Source: Azospirillum brasilense
Lineage (GTDB): Bacteria > Pseudomonadota > Alphaproteobacteria > Azospirillales > Azospirillaceae
Reading direction: 5' to 3'
DNA length: 64,000 nt
Assembly (NCBI RefSeq): GCF_007827815.1
Contig: NZ_VITH01000008.1
Span: 310,001 to 374,000 of the forward strand
Below the pieces are notes generated by a model. It saw only the letters and a program-made list of their open reading frames with translations, made no database searches and was not told the origin of the DNA. Positions 46,744-56,646 of the stretch are shown in pieces. Each line of letters starts with the position of its first letter. The stretch's first letter is position 1. The position numbers were made by a program, and so were the translations under genes.

Positions 46744-48327
46744 TCACTTCACCTTGTAGAGCTGGAAGTACCGCCCCTCCTGCACCAGCGTCAGATGCTC
46801 CGGCACCGGATTGGCGCGGCCCGGCTCGCTGAACAGCACATAGACGTAACCGAAGCGCCGGGGCCAGTCGGCCCAGTAATGGTTGTCGCGCAAGCCCGGC
46901 TGGCGCACCGCATCGGCGACGTAACCGATGCGCGGCATGTAGGTGAAATCACCATCCAGATCCGCGTAGTCCGGCTTCAGCAGCAGCACCTGCTTGCCCG
47001 GATGGGTGAAGGCGATCGGCACGAGGCTGGAGCGTTCCATCAGCGCGAGCACTGGCGCGTGGTGCAGGCCGAAGGACAGGGCGCGGTCGTCGGTGAACTG
47101 GGTGGCGCGGAAGATCGACTTGTGCAGCGTCTCGTCGGCGTAGGTGGCGAGCACCGTGCTTCCCGGCTCGATCCGCTGCAGGGACTGGCGCACCTCCTCC
47201 AGCAGCGGGTCCACCCTGGCGAGCCCCACCCCGGCGTCGGCACTGCGCAACAGCGACAGTGCAACGACCACGGAGAGGAAGGCCGCTCGCATGGCCGAGG
47301 TCGCCAGTTCCCACCGGATGAAGCCCAGCGCGACGAAGGCGATGCCGATGGGCAGGCGGCTGTCGGCGAACCAGGAGCCGAACAGGACCAGCGGCATCGC
47401 CGCGTAGACCACCAGCCCCAGCGCGATGGTGATGGCGCCGACCGGATGGACGCGCAACGCCCCGCTCCACAGGCCCCAGGCGATCCCCAGCCCGACCGCG
47501 ATGCCCGTCACATAGCCGACCGTGTCGGCGTAGCCACCGAACAGGAAGTCGAAGCCCATCAGCTTCGCCGTGCCGACCCACAGCACCGCGTCGGCGAAGC
47601 CCGACGACGGGCTCATCAGCAGAAGCGGCGGCACGATCAGGAAGGGCAGACCGAAGGCCAGCGCGTCCGGCAGCGCCCGCCGCGGCTCACGCCAGCCGCC
47701 GCTCCGCCACAGCCGCCAGCCCTCGAAGGACAACAGCGTCAGGCCGTAAAGCCCGAGCGCGAACAGGTGCGAGATGAACAGCAGCAGCACGATGCCGAGC
47801 GAGGCCAGCCCGCGCTGCCAGGGCGCGCGCTCCCGCATCACGATCCAGCCGGCGATTCCCCACAGCGCCAGCCCCAGCCCGAACAGGTAGTTGAACAGGC
47901 CCATGTAGGTGGACAGCGTGTAAAGGAACAGCCCGGCGGCCAGCGGCCCCAGTTCCACCCGGCCCCAGACGGCGCGGTACAGCGCAATGGAGCCGGTCAC
48001 CAGCACCAGATAGCTGGCGGTGACGAACAGCCGGCTGGCCGTGTGCACGCCGATCAGCTTCGCCAGCGGCGGCACGACGATGTCCATCACCAGATTGGGG
48101 ATGATCGCCCAGCGCACCATGTAGAATTGCGCCAGCGCCGGGTCCTGGTCGAGATGGGCCAGGGCGTACATGCGAGTGACGTGGTTGACGTAGTCGCCCA
48201 GCGCCGGAATCTCGAACATCCAGACGGGAACCGAGGCCGCCACCAGGATCAGCAGGGCGGCCGGCCAGACATACGCAGACTCGGCGCGCGACGCCGCCCG
48301 CCCGTCGACGGTGTAATCCCTGAACAT
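46744..48327 (-). CDS. Polytopic membrane protein, GT-C-like
   Basis: This is a 527-aa protein with roughly ten to twelve TM helices in the first 390 residues and a soluble C-terminal region of about 130 residues. An acidic loop after TM1 (EIPALGDYVNHVTRM) resembles the Asp-containing first periplasmic loop of GT-C glycosyltransferases, but I cannot name a family. It begins 10 bp after a family 2 glycosyltransferase gene on the same strand, which supports a role in transferring or building an envelope glycan. Confidence 0.6.
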   Translation of the reverse strand: MFRDYTVDGRAASRAESAYVWPAALLILVAASVPVWMFEIPALGDYVNHVTRMYALAHLDQDPALAQFYMVRWAIIPNLVMDIVVPPLAKLIGVHTASRLFVTASYLVLVTGSIALYRAVWGRVELGPLAAGLFLYTLSTYMGLFNYLFGLGLALWGIAGWIVMRERAPWQRGLASLGIVLLLFISHLFALGLYGLTLLSFEGWRLWRSGGWREPRRALPDALAFGLPFLIVPPLLLMSPSSGFADAVLWVGTAKLMGFDFLFGGYADTVGYVTGIAVGLGIAWGLWSGALRVHPVGAITIALGLVVYAAMPLVLFGSWFADSRLPIGIAFVALGFIRWELATSAMRAAFLSVVVALSLLRSADAGVGLARVDPLLEEVRQSLQRIEPGSTVLATYADETLHKSIFRATQFTDDRALSFGLHHAPVLALMERSSLVPIAFTHPGKQVLLLKPDYADLDGDFTYMPRIGYVADAVRQPGLRDNHYWADWPRRFGYVYVLFSEPGRANPVPEHLTLVQEGRYFQLYKVK

Positions 48328-48337
48328 GCGGCCCCCC

Positions 48338-49366
48338 TCAGACGCTTTTCGGGAAGGACTGGGGCGGAGCGCCAGAGGCGTCCACAGGGGCCGCGGCCGT
48401 GGGGGATGCCTGCAGGTCCTGCGGATAGCGGTTCTGGAGGCCGGCCCGGTAATGGGTCCAAAAGCCGCGCAGCCCCTTCACGTCGGCGCGCCGGTGCAGC
48501 AGGTAGTAGAGCGTGTATTTGACCATCATGCGGGCGATGGACTTGCGCTCGTAGGTGGCGTGGATGTAGCCCATGTTGCGGAAGAAATAGGGGGCGCGGT
48601 TCTCCGGCATTTCCTCGATGGTGCCGAGAAAGCCGCCGGCCAGCGGGCGCTGAGTGCGGCGGTTGCGCGGGTGGACATGCAGGGCGCGCACCGCCGTTCC
48701 GTCGCGCAGCCCGGCCCGGCGGGCGCGCAGCGTGAATTCCCACTCGTCGCCCCAGATGAACATCTCGCGCTTGATGTTGCCGATCCGCTCGAACACGCGG
48801 CGGCGCAGCAGGGTCCCGTTGAACAGCGCGATGGTGCCGGGCACGATGCCGTCCTGCGCCGCGGCGGCGAAGGCGTCGGCCTTGGTGAAGCCCTGCATGG
48901 TGAAGGCCAGATCGCCCCGGTCCTCCGCCGCGACCACGGTCGGCCCGACGAGGTCGAGGTCGTGCCGCTCGCCCTGGCGCAGCAGCTCGGCCAGCGCGCC
49001 GGGCGCCGGGATGCCGTCGTCGTCGGTGCTCCAGATCCAGCGGGCGCCCAGTTCCAGCGCCGTGGCGAAGGCGGTGTGGTAGGCGCCGGCGGAGCCGATG
49101 TTGGCCTGCCGGACCACCAGAAGCTCCGGCATCACCGCCCTCTGTTCGGCCAGCCATTCGGCGGTGCCGTCGCTGGAGCCGTTGTCCACCACGACGATGC
49201 GGTCGGGCCGCGGCTCCTGCCCGTGGATGGCCGCCAGACAGGTCTTCAGCAGGGCCAGACGGTTGTGGGTGACCACCACCGCGACGACCGGCGTCTCCCA
49301 GGGCGTTTCCCGAGGCCGTTCCTGGGCTCCGGTGTCCAGCGTCCGGGGCGTCTGGGCTTCTGACAT
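48338..49366 (-). CDS. Family 2 glycosyltransferase
   Basis: This is a 342-aa GT-A-fold transferase. VVAVVVTHNRLALLKTCLAA opens the nucleotide-sugar domain, VVVDNGSSDGTAEWL follows, and the metal-binding DXD is IWSTDDDGIP. GFLGTIEEMPENRAPYFFRNMGY near the C-terminus resembles rhamnosyl/galactofuranosyl transferases of the GlfT/WbbL kind. The ATG at 49366 has AAGGACGGAAA upstream; longer in-frame starts exist. It is probably co-transcribed with the membrane protein 10 bp downstream. The acceptor is unknown. Confidence 0.85.
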   Translation of the reverse strand: MSEAQTPRTLDTGAQERPRETPWETPVVAVVVTHNRLALLKTCLAAIHGQEPRPDRIVVVDNGSSDGTAEWLAEQRAVMPELLVVRQANIGSAGAYHTAFATALELGARWIWSTDDDGIPAPGALAELLRQGERHDLDLVGPTVVAAEDRGDLAFTMQGFTKADAFAAAAQDGIVPGTIALFNGTLLRRRVFERIGNIKREMFIWGDEWEFTLRARRAGLRDGTAVRALHVHPRNRRTQRPLAGGFLGTIEEMPENRAPYFFRNMGYIHATYERKSIARMMVKYTLYYLLHRRADVKGLRGFWTHYRAGLQNRYPQDLQASPTAAAPVDASGAPPQSFPKSV

Positions 49367-49530
49367 GCGGTTTCCGTCCTTCGTCTGAGCTTCGGGCATT
49401 TGGGCTTTGGGCATCGGTGCCTTGGGGCATGCCTCGAAGAGGCCACCCCAAGTTTTTTGCTTTGCGAAGAGAGGGCAATGCCCCGGACGGAGAGGGGCGG
49501 CACCATTCGCATAGCCCATAAGGAGAAAAA

Positions 49531-50802
49531 TCAGCTCAGACGCATCCAGCCGGTGCCCCACAACCACAAAACGGCGAATCCCATCGACAAAAAGGTCATC
49601 GGGATGCCGCAACGGGCGTGCTCCACAAAGCCGAGCCGGACGCCGGAGGCCGCCGCCCGCTCCACCACGATGATGTTGGCGAGGCTGCCGGGGATCAGCA
49701 GGTTGCCGGCCAGTGTGGACAGGATCGCCAGCCCGTAGAGCGCCCCCTCCGGCGGCGACGGCCAAGCGGCGAGCAGCAGGATCACCGCCGGCACGTTGCC
49801 GATGCTGTTGCTGGCGGCCAGGGCGAGCGGGGTCATCACCGCCAGCCGGTCGGGCAGCCAGCCGGCGGCCTCCAGCCCCGACACGAACTCCGCCGGCAGG
49901 CCGGTCAGCTTCAGCGCGTGGTTGATGGCGAACAGGGCGGCGAAGAGGACCAGCAGATGCCAGTCCACCATGCCCAGCATGCCGCGCGAGGCCAGCCGCC
50001 GACTGATCAACATCGCCCCGGCGACCAGCAGCACGCCGATCTCGTGGGGCAGGTCGGTGGTGAACAGGCCGAGAAGCACCAGGGTCGCCACCACCGCCTT
50101 GCCGAGCTGCGCCCGGTCGAGCGTCACCGGCTCCGCCCCGCCCTCCCCGGTCATCCGGTCATCGGGCTCGCCGAAGCGGCCCCGCCAGGCGAGCCACACC
50201 ACGACATAGACCACCACGAGGCCGACCAGCGCCGGTACCCCGCAGACCGCCAGGAAGCGCCAGAAATCCAGATGGCCCATCTGGCCGATCAGGATGTTCT
50301 GCGGGTTGCCGATCACCGTCGCCGCCGAGCCGGCGTTCGCCGCTCCGGCCAGACCGATCAGGTAGGGCCGCGGGTCCAGCCGGCGCGCCAGCAGTCCGAC
50401 GCAGAGCATCGGCGTCATGGCGAAGACCACCACGTCGTTGGCGAGGATCGCCGACAGGCCTCCGCCCACCGCCACCGTCACCGCCAGCAGCCGGGCCGGA
50501 GAACGCGCCGCCTGCGCGACCCGCAGGGCGCACCAGTCGTAGAAGCCGCTGGCCGCGTATTGGGCGGACAGCACCATCAGCCCGAACAGGATGAACAGGG
50601 TCGGGAAGTCGATGGCCTCGGTCACCTGCCCCGATTCCAGCGCCCCGATGGCGAGCAGAAGGATGGCCGCGACCAGGGCGATGCCGGTGCGGTCGATGCG
50701 CAGTCCGGGGAAGCGCCCCAGCGCCATGCCGACATAGGTGAGGACGAACAGCGCGACGACCGTCAGCGTCATGGGCGGGACGGCCAGGAAGGGAATGGGC
50801 AT
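49531..50802 (-). CDS. SLC13/ArsB-NhaD-type anion permease
   Basis: This is a 423-aa integral membrane protein with about eleven TM helices, of the ion-transporter superfamily. Typical hairpin motifs occur twice: ILANDVVVFAMTPML with NAGSAATVIGNPQNILIG, and AASNSIGNVPAVILL with LAGNLLIPGSLANIIVVE. These match arsenite/citrate/sodium-linked permeases; the substrate cannot be assigned. The start is uncertain: ATGs at 50853, 50802 and 50772 all lack a strong ribosome-binding site, and 50802 is a compromise. It lies downstream of the MBL hydrolase gene. Confidence 0.78.
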   Translation of the reverse strand: MPIPFLAVPPMTLTVVALFVLTYVGMALGRFPGLRIDRTGIALVAAILLLAIGALESGQVTEAIDFPTLFILFGLMVLSAQYAASGFYDWCALRVAQAARSPARLLAVTVAVGGGLSAILANDVVVFAMTPMLCVGLLARRLDPRPYLIGLAGAANAGSAATVIGNPQNILIGQMGHLDFWRFLAVCGVPALVGLVVVYVVVWLAWRGRFGEPDDRMTGEGGAEPVTLDRAQLGKAVVATLVLLGLFTTDLPHEIGVLLVAGAMLISRRLASRGMLGMVDWHLLVLFAALFAINHALKLTGLPAEFVSGLEAAGWLPDRLAVMTPLALAASNSIGNVPAVILLLAAWPSPPEGALYGLAILSTLAGNLLIPGSLANIIVVERAAASGVRLGFVEHARCGIPMTFLSMGFAVLWLWGTGWMRLS

Positions 50803-50882
50803 GGATGGGGGTTCGCTGCGGGGGGAGGAAGCCCCTCTATAACGGCCCGGCATAGGGTCCGGCCAGAGGCGCCAAGCCGAGG

Positions 50883-51707
50883 TCAGGCCAGCGTGACCGT
50901 CATCCCTTCCCGTGCGGCGAAGCAGTCCGGGAACACCGCCTGGGCCGCCGCCTCGATGGCGGTCATGGCGGCGTCGTCATGGTCGGGGTCGTGGTGGAAC
51001 AGCACCAGCCTCTTCACGCCGGCCGCCTGGGCCAGCCGGACGCCCTCGGTCCAGGTGGAATGGCCCCAGCCGATGCGGTTCTGCCATTCTTCGTCGGTGT
51101 AGGTGCTGTCGTAGAGCACGAGGTCGGCGCCGTCGATCAGGTCCAGGATGTTGCGGTCGGGGTGGCCCGGCACATGCTCGGTGTCGGTCACATAGGCGAA
51201 GGCTTTGCCCATATGCTCGATGCGGTAGCCGGTGGCGCCGTCCGGATGGTTCAGGCGCGCCGTGCGGACCTGCACCCCCTCACCCAGCGCGAACCGGTCG
51301 CCGGCCGTGATCTCGTCGAACACGATGTTGCTTCCCATGGTGCGCATGGGCACCGGAAACAGGGGTCGCTCCATCTGCCGGGCCATGGCCGCCTCGATGC
51401 CGGGGGTGCCGTTCAGGTGGCCGGAGACGATACGCAGGTGGAAGCCCTTGGTGTAGGCCGGGGCGAAGAAGGGAAAGCCGCAGATGTGGTCCAGATGGGT
51501 GTGGCTCATCAGCAGGGTCGCCGTGGCGGCGCCCTCCTTCAGCAGGCGTTTTCCGAGCATGCGGATGCCGGTGCCGGCGTCGATGACGATGCGCTGGTCG
51601 CCCGCCTGGACCTCAACGCAACTCGTGTTGCCGCCGAAGCCCATATGGGACGGCAGGGGGCAGGAAACCGTGCCCCGAACCCCCCAGAAGGTCACCGAAA
51701 AGCCCAT
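50883..51707 (-). CDS. MBL-fold metallohydrolase
   Basis: This is a 274-aa metallo-beta-lactamase-fold protein of the PhnP/RNase Z-like kind. VTFWGVRGTVSCP and GGNTSCVEV form the N-terminus, SHTHLDHICGFPFF is the zinc motif, and Asp in VTDTEH and a late HHD (LVLFHHDPDHDD) complete the site. Likely a phosphodiesterase; the substrate is unknown. The ATG at 51707 has GAGGT at good spacing. Confidence 0.82.
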   Translation of the reverse strand: MGFSVTFWGVRGTVSCPLPSHMGFGGNTSCVEVQAGDQRIVIDAGTGIRMLGKRLLKEGAATATLLMSHTHLDHICGFPFFAPAYTKGFHLRIVSGHLNGTPGIEAAMARQMERPLFPVPMRTMGSNIVFDEITAGDRFALGEGVQVRTARLNHPDGATGYRIEHMGKAFAYVTDTEHVPGHPDRNILDLIDGADLVLYDSTYTDEEWQNRIGWGHSTWTEGVRLAQAAGVKRLVLFHHDPDHDDAAMTAIEAAAQAVFPDCFAAREGMTVTLA

Positions 51708-51897
51708 ACCGACCTCAAGACGCCAATCTCCGGGCCACCGCGCCGCCCTGGAATCCACTGGGGAATCCCCTGGGGAAACCGCAGGCGGGGACCGTTAAAA
51801 CGGCATTTTAGCATGGTTTTCGGTTTACGCGGTGACGACCGTCACAGCCCCGCCGGTTCCAAAGAGGGAGGCCGTCCCCTTCCGGATTGGCACGGGT

Positions 51898-52131
51898 TCA
51901 ACTGGTCCACAGGATGCTTTCGATGAAACGTTCGCAGGACCGCCGGTGGACGCAGCCGGTGCAGCCGGCATCGGTGCAGGGAAGCCCGGCCTTCAGGACG
52001 GTCAGCCCATCCACCAGCCGATCCTTCGTGGCCTGATCGATGACGTCCGCCACACACACGTCGCGGATCGCCTCCGCCACGAGGTCGTCTTCCTGTTCCG
52101 GTACGATCACGATCTGCCTGAGAGCCTGCAT
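51898..52131 (-). CDS. Cys-rich small protein, 77 aa
   Basis: This is a small cytoplasmic protein. The N-terminal two thirds are helical and acidic; the C-terminus has four Cys spaced CTDAGCTGCVHRRSC, able to bind zinc or an Fe-S cluster (inference). No family recognised. The ATG at 52131 follows AAAGGTG. It lies alone between the MBL hydrolase and the chemoreceptor-like genes, all on the minus strand. Confidence 0.6.
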   Translation of the reverse strand: MQALRQIVIVPEQEDDLVAEAIRDVCVADVIDQATKDRLVDGLTVLKAGLPCTDAGCTGCVHRRSCERFIESILWTS

Positions 52132-52230
52132 GCGAAACACCTTTCCGTGGCTCAACTGCACCACGGCGGTGTTTCGCTAACATTTCAAGCGCGACCCGCA
52201 AAAGATTCGAATTGCTGCAATCCGAAACGC

Positions 52231-53265
52231 CTATTCGCAATGACTGGCGGAGTTCTGGACGATCACTCCGAACCAGCCGAGTCCCTTGTAGGTTTCATAG
52301 CCCGGCGTCACGGCGAAACCAACCACACGCCCCTGGTCGTCGGGATAGCTGCCCTGCCCTTGGCCGCCGGTGCGCAGGGGAAAACTCTCCGTCAGGACGC
52401 CCCGGCGGTCGGACGCGGCGATCACGCGGTGACGGCTGTCCACCAGAAGGCAGCGGGTCCGGGCGCGCTCCTCGTCGGTCAGGCGGACGGAGTCGACCAC
52501 GCCCTGGGACTGGGGCTGCCAGTCGAAGAAGACGCCCAGCACGCCGATGATCGGGCCGTTCTCCTCCCCGCCGGCCCGGATGGCCGTGGCGTAGGTGGCG
52601 ACGGTGGCGCGGTCCAGCAGGTCGTTGGCGCCGATGTCGGCCACCGCGAAATCGGTGCCGCTGCGGGTCGACATGGCCTCGCGGAACCAGGACTCGGACG
52701 CGACCGACGCGCCCACCGGGCGGCGATAGCGGTCGGGCCGTCCGTTCGCCAGGACGACGCCCCGAGCGTCGACGACCCAGAGGTCGAGATAGACCGTGTA
52801 GGCGCCGAGGATGACGGCCAGCCGCTGCGCGGCTTCGCGGCGGTTGGACTCCGAGGGATCGGCAGCGCAATCCACCACGGCGCGGTCCGTGGCCCACCAG
52901 CGAACGTCGCAGGACCGCTCGTACAAATTGCGGTCGATGATGTCGATCATGTTGAGCGCCAGATCGGCGAGCCGGCCGCCCCGCAACTGCGAGACCAAAC
53001 GGTTGCCGAGCGTGTTCAACTCGTCCGTCTGCACGGCCATCTGGGTGCGCAGCTCGTCACCGATGCCGGTGATCCGCTCCGAAATGGCCTTCACCTCCTG
53101 GGCCACCACGGCGAAGCCGCGCCCGGCCTCCCCCGCGCGCATCGCCTCGATCAGGGCGTTGAGCGCCAGGATCTTGGTCGTGTTCGTGACGGCTTGGATC
53201 TCATCCATCTTGCGCGTGGCGAGATCGGACACGGCGCGCGACAAAGCCACGATTCGCTCGGGCAT
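52231..53265 (-). CDS. Soluble chemoreceptor-like protein with C-terminal Cache-like sensor
   Basis: This is a 344-aa protein without TM segments. The N-terminus holds a short MCP signalling hairpin tip ([38 protein letters not shown], about 28-68 of the protein). Residues about 130-340 look like a Cache-type ligand domain ([29 protein letters not shown]). Order is reversed relative to ordinary MCPs, whose sensor is N-terminal and periplasmic. The start at ATG 53265 is 8 nt after GGAGG; ATG 53271 is too close. A CheA partner is not in the window. Confidence 0.8.
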   Translation of the reverse strand: MPERIVALSRAVSDLATRKMDEIQAVTNTTKILALNALIEAMRAGEAGRGFAVVAQEVKAISERITGIGDELRTQMAVQTDELNTLGNRLVSQLRGGRLADLALNMIDIIDRNLYERSCDVRWWATDRAVVDCAADPSESNRREAAQRLAVILGAYTVYLDLWVVDARGVVLANGRPDRYRRPVGASVASESWFREAMSTRSGTDFAVADIGANDLLDRATVATYATAIRAGGEENGPIIGVLGVFFDWQPQSQGVVDSVRLTDEERARTRCLLVDSRHRVIAASDRRGVLTESFPLRTGGQGQGSYPDDQGRVVGFAVTPGYETYKGLGWFGVIVQNSASHCE

Positions 53266-53363
53266 AAACATCACCTCCCAGGATCATCAGCGATGACGCC
53301 CGTGGATGACCGAACGACCGATTCTTTCCGGCTCAGCCGACCATCCGCAACCCACCCCGGCGG

Positions 53364-53403
53364 CATTCAATGGATGCAATCACAAAACTGCAACATTCAA
53401 TGG
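53364..53403. promoter_or_regulatory. Direct repeat upstream of the soluble receptor gene
   Basis: CATTCAATGG occurs at 53364-53373 and again at 53394-53403, exactly 30 bp apart (about three helical turns), in the 172-bp gap between two chemoreceptor-like genes. This spacing suits a regulator binding one face of the DNA in the promoter of the gene starting at 53265. It is inferred by eye. Confidence 0.4.
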
Positions 53404-53437
53404 CACGCGAACCGGGGGGCGGGACGGAGGCGGCGGT

Positions 53438-54829
53438 TCAGACCTTGTAGGCTAGGCGCAGCCCGCCCCAGTGCCGCCCGCGCACGGTGATCGGAGCGGA
53501 CACGTCCTTCATCAGGGTGTACTGGCCGCCGCCCATGTCGCGACGGTAGGTCTGGAGCAGGAACGGCTTCGTGCTGCGCCCCGCGGCGAGGCCGACCCGG
53601 TCGTTGAAGATACGTCGATTGCGGCAATTGGCCGCGTTCCAGGTCGGGTCGTTCCCCTGGGGCTGGCTGAACCTCCGGTTGTGGGTCGGCAGGTAGCCGT
53701 TCGAATCGACCGCCACGCAGAAGACGATGCGCTCGTTCTGCCCCAGCAGCGAATCGAGGACCTTCGGCAGCATGCGGTCGCAGAACTCGGTGAAGCGGGT
53801 CATGTGCTGCTGCGGGTTGGAGCCGGGGATGGGCTGGTAGTTGCTGTCGAACAGATCGCCCTCGCGCACCTCGCCGCGCGACAGCGCGTCCTCGAAGTCC
53901 GCGGAGATGCGCGACGCGGCGTCGCTGACCATGCGGATGAAGGGGGTGTCCACCGTCTCCACGTCCAGCTCGGCGGTGATGCCGATCAGCCGCTCGCTCA
54001 TGCCGACCAGCGTGTTCACGCGGTCGCGCGCCTGGGCCAGATTGTCGCTGGACAGTTGCACGCCGACCGCGAGGTCGTCGATCTCGTGCTGAAGCTCCTC
54101 GCAGTTGGCGCCAATCTCCGAGGAGGCCGCATCGATCTTGTCCGTCTCGCCGTTCAGCTCCGCCATGGCGCGCCCGACGGTTTCGATGACGGCGCCGATG
54201 GCGGTGGTGCCCTCGCTCACCGCGCGGGCCTTGCCGGCGCTGGACGCGCTTTCGGCCATCAGGCGCTGCGCTTGGTCGTTCAGGTACTTCAGCGTGGCGT
54301 CGATCTCTGTCGTCGCCTCGCTGGTCTTCTTGGACAGGGCCTTGACCTCGTTCGCCACCACGGCGAAGCCGCGCCCGGCCTCCCCGGCGCGCGCCGCCTC
54401 GATGGTCGCGTTGAGCGCCAGCAGGTTGGTCTGCTTGGCGATGACGAAGATCTCCTTGGCGACCCGGCCGACCCGGTCCAGCGCCTCCTGAAGGCCGGCG
54501 ATCTGCCCTTCGATGCTTCCCACGGCGGCAACGAGGGTGTGGATGTCGTTCATCGACCGCTGGACCCGGTCGTGGGATGATTCGACCTCCTGCCGGGCCT
54601 GCTCGGTCACGGAACGCGCCACGCTGGCGGCGGCGGAGATGCGCTGCGTGCTCTCCGACATCTTGTTCCCGGTGCCGCGCAACTGCGCGAAAACGTTGGC
54701 CTGATGGCCGAGGCGGCCGTTGACCTCCTCCACATGGCCCGCGATGTCCGCGATCTCGATGCCGAGATTGCCCGCTTCGGTGGCAATGTCCGCGATCAAA
54801 TGAGAGCGGCTGCCGAACGCACTGTCCAT
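53438..54829 (-). CDS. Soluble methyl-accepting chemotaxis-type protein with C-terminal sensor
   Basis: This is a 463-aa protein without TM. The MCP signalling domain spans about 30-290; the hairpin tip has [38 protein letters not shown]. The C-terminal 150 residues contain [34 protein letters not shown] and [17 protein letters not shown], a Cache-like domain often found C-terminal to the signalling hairpin in alphaproteobacterial receptors. The ATG has GGCGGAAAG upstream. It probably senses a cytoplasmic ligand and signals to CheA or modulates another receptor array. Confidence 0.88.
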   Translation of the reverse strand: MDSAFGSRSHLIADIATEAGNLGIEIADIAGHVEEVNGRLGHQANVFAQLRGTGNKMSESTQRISAAASVARSVTEQARQEVESSHDRVQRSMNDIHTLVAAVGSIEGQIAGLQEALDRVGRVAKEIFVIAKQTNLLALNATIEAARAGEAGRGFAVVANEVKALSKKTSEATTEIDATLKYLNDQAQRLMAESASSAGKARAVSEGTTAIGAVIETVGRAMAELNGETDKIDAASSEIGANCEELQHEIDDLAVGVQLSSDNLAQARDRVNTLVGMSERLIGITAELDVETVDTPFIRMVSDAASRISADFEDALSRGEVREGDLFDSNYQPIPGSNPQQHMTRFTEFCDRMLPKVLDSLLGQNERIVFCVAVDSNGYLPTHNRRFSQPQGNDPTWNAANCRNRRIFNDRVGLAAGRSTKPFLLQTYRRDMGGGQYTLMKDVSAPITVRGRHWGGLRLAYKV

Positions 54830-55028
54830 CTTTCCGCCATCCGTTTCACAAGAATGCGCAGAGCGCTAAAATCCAATGCAATTATTACCGAACTCTTACA
54901 AATGCGCAACGGAGGAAGGGTCATTCTAAAAGGCAATGTGATCATTTATTGCGCATCGGTAACCCACGCGCAACCGGTGGCGGAAAAACGTCCGCCGGCG
55001 ACGCCGCGGCGCCTCAATCAGCGGCACC
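54830..55028. promoter_or_regulatory. AT-rich promoter region of soluble receptor gene
   Basis: This is a 199-bp gap between two minus-strand genes. Inverted ATGCGCAA/TTGCGCAT arms occur at 54902-54909 and 54950-54957, in AT-rich sequence including AAAAGGCAATGTGATCATTT. It is a candidate regulatory region for the receptor gene starting at 54829; no known motif assigned. Confidence 0.35.
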
Positions 55029-56000
55029 TTACTCAGCGACGCCCGGGCCACCGGGGCTCTGGCCATCAGCGCTTTGCCCACCAACGCTCTGACCGTCCGC
55101 GATGCGATGGTCCAGCCGGTCGTCCTGAAGGCCGGCGGGCTCCTGGTGGATCATGACCTCGGCGCCGGGGAAGGCGTCCTTCAGGCGGTCCTCGACCCGG
55201 TCGGTGATGTCGTGCGCCCTGGCGACCGACAGCGCGGGGTCGAGTTCCAGATGCAGCTCGATGAAGGCGCCGACGCCGGAGCTGCGGGTGCGCAGGTCGT
55301 GCATCCCCGCGACGTCCTGCTGCGCCTCCACCAGCGCGACGATGCGCTCCCGCTCCTCCGCCGGCAGCTCCCGGTCCATCAGGACGTTCAGCGCCTCGCG
55401 GGCGACCTTGCGGGCGCCGTAGAGCAGGAAGGCGGCGATGCCCAGCCCGAACAGCGGGTCGAAGGCGCTGATGCCGGTCCAGCCGGTCAGCAGGATTGCC
55501 AGGATGACCGCCGCGTTCATCAGCAGGTCGCCGGAATAATGCAGCCGGTCCGCCCCCACCGCGACCGAGCCGGTGGCGGTCACCACATGGCGCTGGAAGG
55601 TGATCAGGCCGGCGGTCAGCAGGATGGACAGCAGCATCACGGCGATGCCCACCGCCCCCTCGCCCACCGGCTGCGGGGTGACGAGGCGGCGCACCGCCTC
55701 GATGGTCAGGAACAGGGCCGAGCCGCCGATGAAGGCGGCCTGGGCCAGGGCGGCCAGCGCCTCCGCCTTGCCGTGGCCGAAGCGGTGCGCCTCGTCCGGC
55801 GGGCGCAACGCCGTCCGCACCCCGAGCAGCGTCACCACCGAGGCCATCATGTCCGTGCTGGAGTCAATCAGCGACGACAGGATGCTGACCGAGTCGGTCG
55901 CCAGATAGGCCGCCAGCTTCGCCAGGATCAGCGTCAGGGAGACCGACACGCTGGCGTAGGTGGCGTACCGGCGCAGCCGGTGCGAACGCGCTTCGCTCAT
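55029..56000 (-). CDS. Cation diffusion facilitator (FieF-like)
   Basis: This is a 323-aa CDF-family metal/proton antiporter with six TM helices. The transport site residues are visible: Asp pair in SLIDSSTD (TM2) and His-Asp in LHYSGD (TM5), as in FieF, which exports Zn, Fe and Cd. RFGHGKAEALAALAQ links TM2 and TM3. The C-terminal cytoplasmic domain senses metal, followed by a low-complexity tail (DGQSVGGQSADGQSPGG). The ATG at 56000 begins the family core. It is 34 bp downstream of pdxH. Confidence 0.88.
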   Translation of the reverse strand: MSEARSHRLRRYATYASVSVSLTLILAKLAAYLATDSVSILSSLIDSSTDMMASVVTLLGVRTALRPPDEAHRFGHGKAEALAALAQAAFIGGSALFLTIEAVRRLVTPQPVGEGAVGIAVMLLSILLTAGLITFQRHVVTATGSVAVGADRLHYSGDLLMNAAVILAILLTGWTGISAFDPLFGLGIAAFLLYGARKVAREALNVLMDRELPAEERERIVALVEAQQDVAGMHDLRTRSSGVGAFIELHLELDPALSVARAHDITDRVEDRLKDAFPGAEVMIHQEPAGLQDDRLDHRIADGQSVGGQSADGQSPGGPGVAE

Positions 56001-56034
56001 GAGCGTCTTCTTATGTGGTGACGGTACCGGTCCT

Positions 56035-56646
56035 TTACGGGAAGAGACGCTCCGTCGTCCAGCGCGCCGGCTCCGGCGCCGCCGGATCACCCTCGCGCAG
56101 GTACACGAGCCGCTCGTGCAGGCGGAAGGGGCGATCCTGCCAGAACTCGATTCGCCGCGGCAGGATGCGGAATCCGGTCCAGTGCGGCGGGCGGGGAACC
56201 GCGCCCAGACCGAACTTGGCGGCGAACTGGGCGACCCGCTTCTCCAACTCCCAGCGGCCCTCCAGCGGGCGCGACTGCTGCGACGCCCAGGCGCCGATGC
56301 GGCTCTCGCGCGGGCGGCTCTCGAAATAGGCGTCGGCCTCGGCGTCGGACACCTGCTCCACCGCGCCCTCGACGCGGACCTGCCGCTTCAGCGTCTTCCA
56401 ATGGAAGCACAGGGCGGCGTTGGCGTTGGCCAGAAGCTGCTCGCCCTTGCGGCTTTCCGTGTTGGTGTAGAAGACGAATCCGCGCGGATCGATGCCCTTC
56501 AGAAGCACCATGCGCACCGACGGCGCCCCCTGCGCGTCGGCGGTGGCCAGCGCCATGGCGTTGGGATCGTTGATCTCGCTGCGGGTGGCCTCGTCCATCC
56601 AGTCCTGGAACAGGGCGTACGGGTCCCGGTCGTTGGATTCGCTCAT
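56035..56646 (-). CDS. pdxH: Pyridoxamine 5'-phosphate oxidase
   Basis: PdxH is an FMN enzyme that oxidises pyridoxine or pyridoxamine 5'-phosphate to pyridoxal 5'-phosphate. The 203-aa protein has [65 protein letters not shown] and the C-terminal PxRIEFWQ-type [19 protein letters not shown]. The start at ATG 56646 follows GAGGGG; ATG 56676 lacks a site. It lies upstream of the CDF gene and is divergent from the lipoprotein gene. Confidence 0.95.
   Translation of the reverse strand: MSESNDRDPYALFQDWMDEATRSEINDPNAMALATADAQGAPSVRMVLLKGIDPRGFVFYTNTESRKGEQLLANANAALCFHWKTLKRQVRVEGAVEQVSDAEADAYFESRPRESRIGAWASQQSRPLEGRWELEKRVAQFAAKFGLGAVPRPPHWTGFRILPRRIEFWQDRPFRLHERLVYLREGDPAAPEPARWTTERLFP

Noticed and set aside
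46795..48522. 575-codon plus-strand open frame opposite the GT-C-like membrane protein
   Set aside because: Gln/Arg/His-rich shadow; the opposite strand gives clear TM helices.
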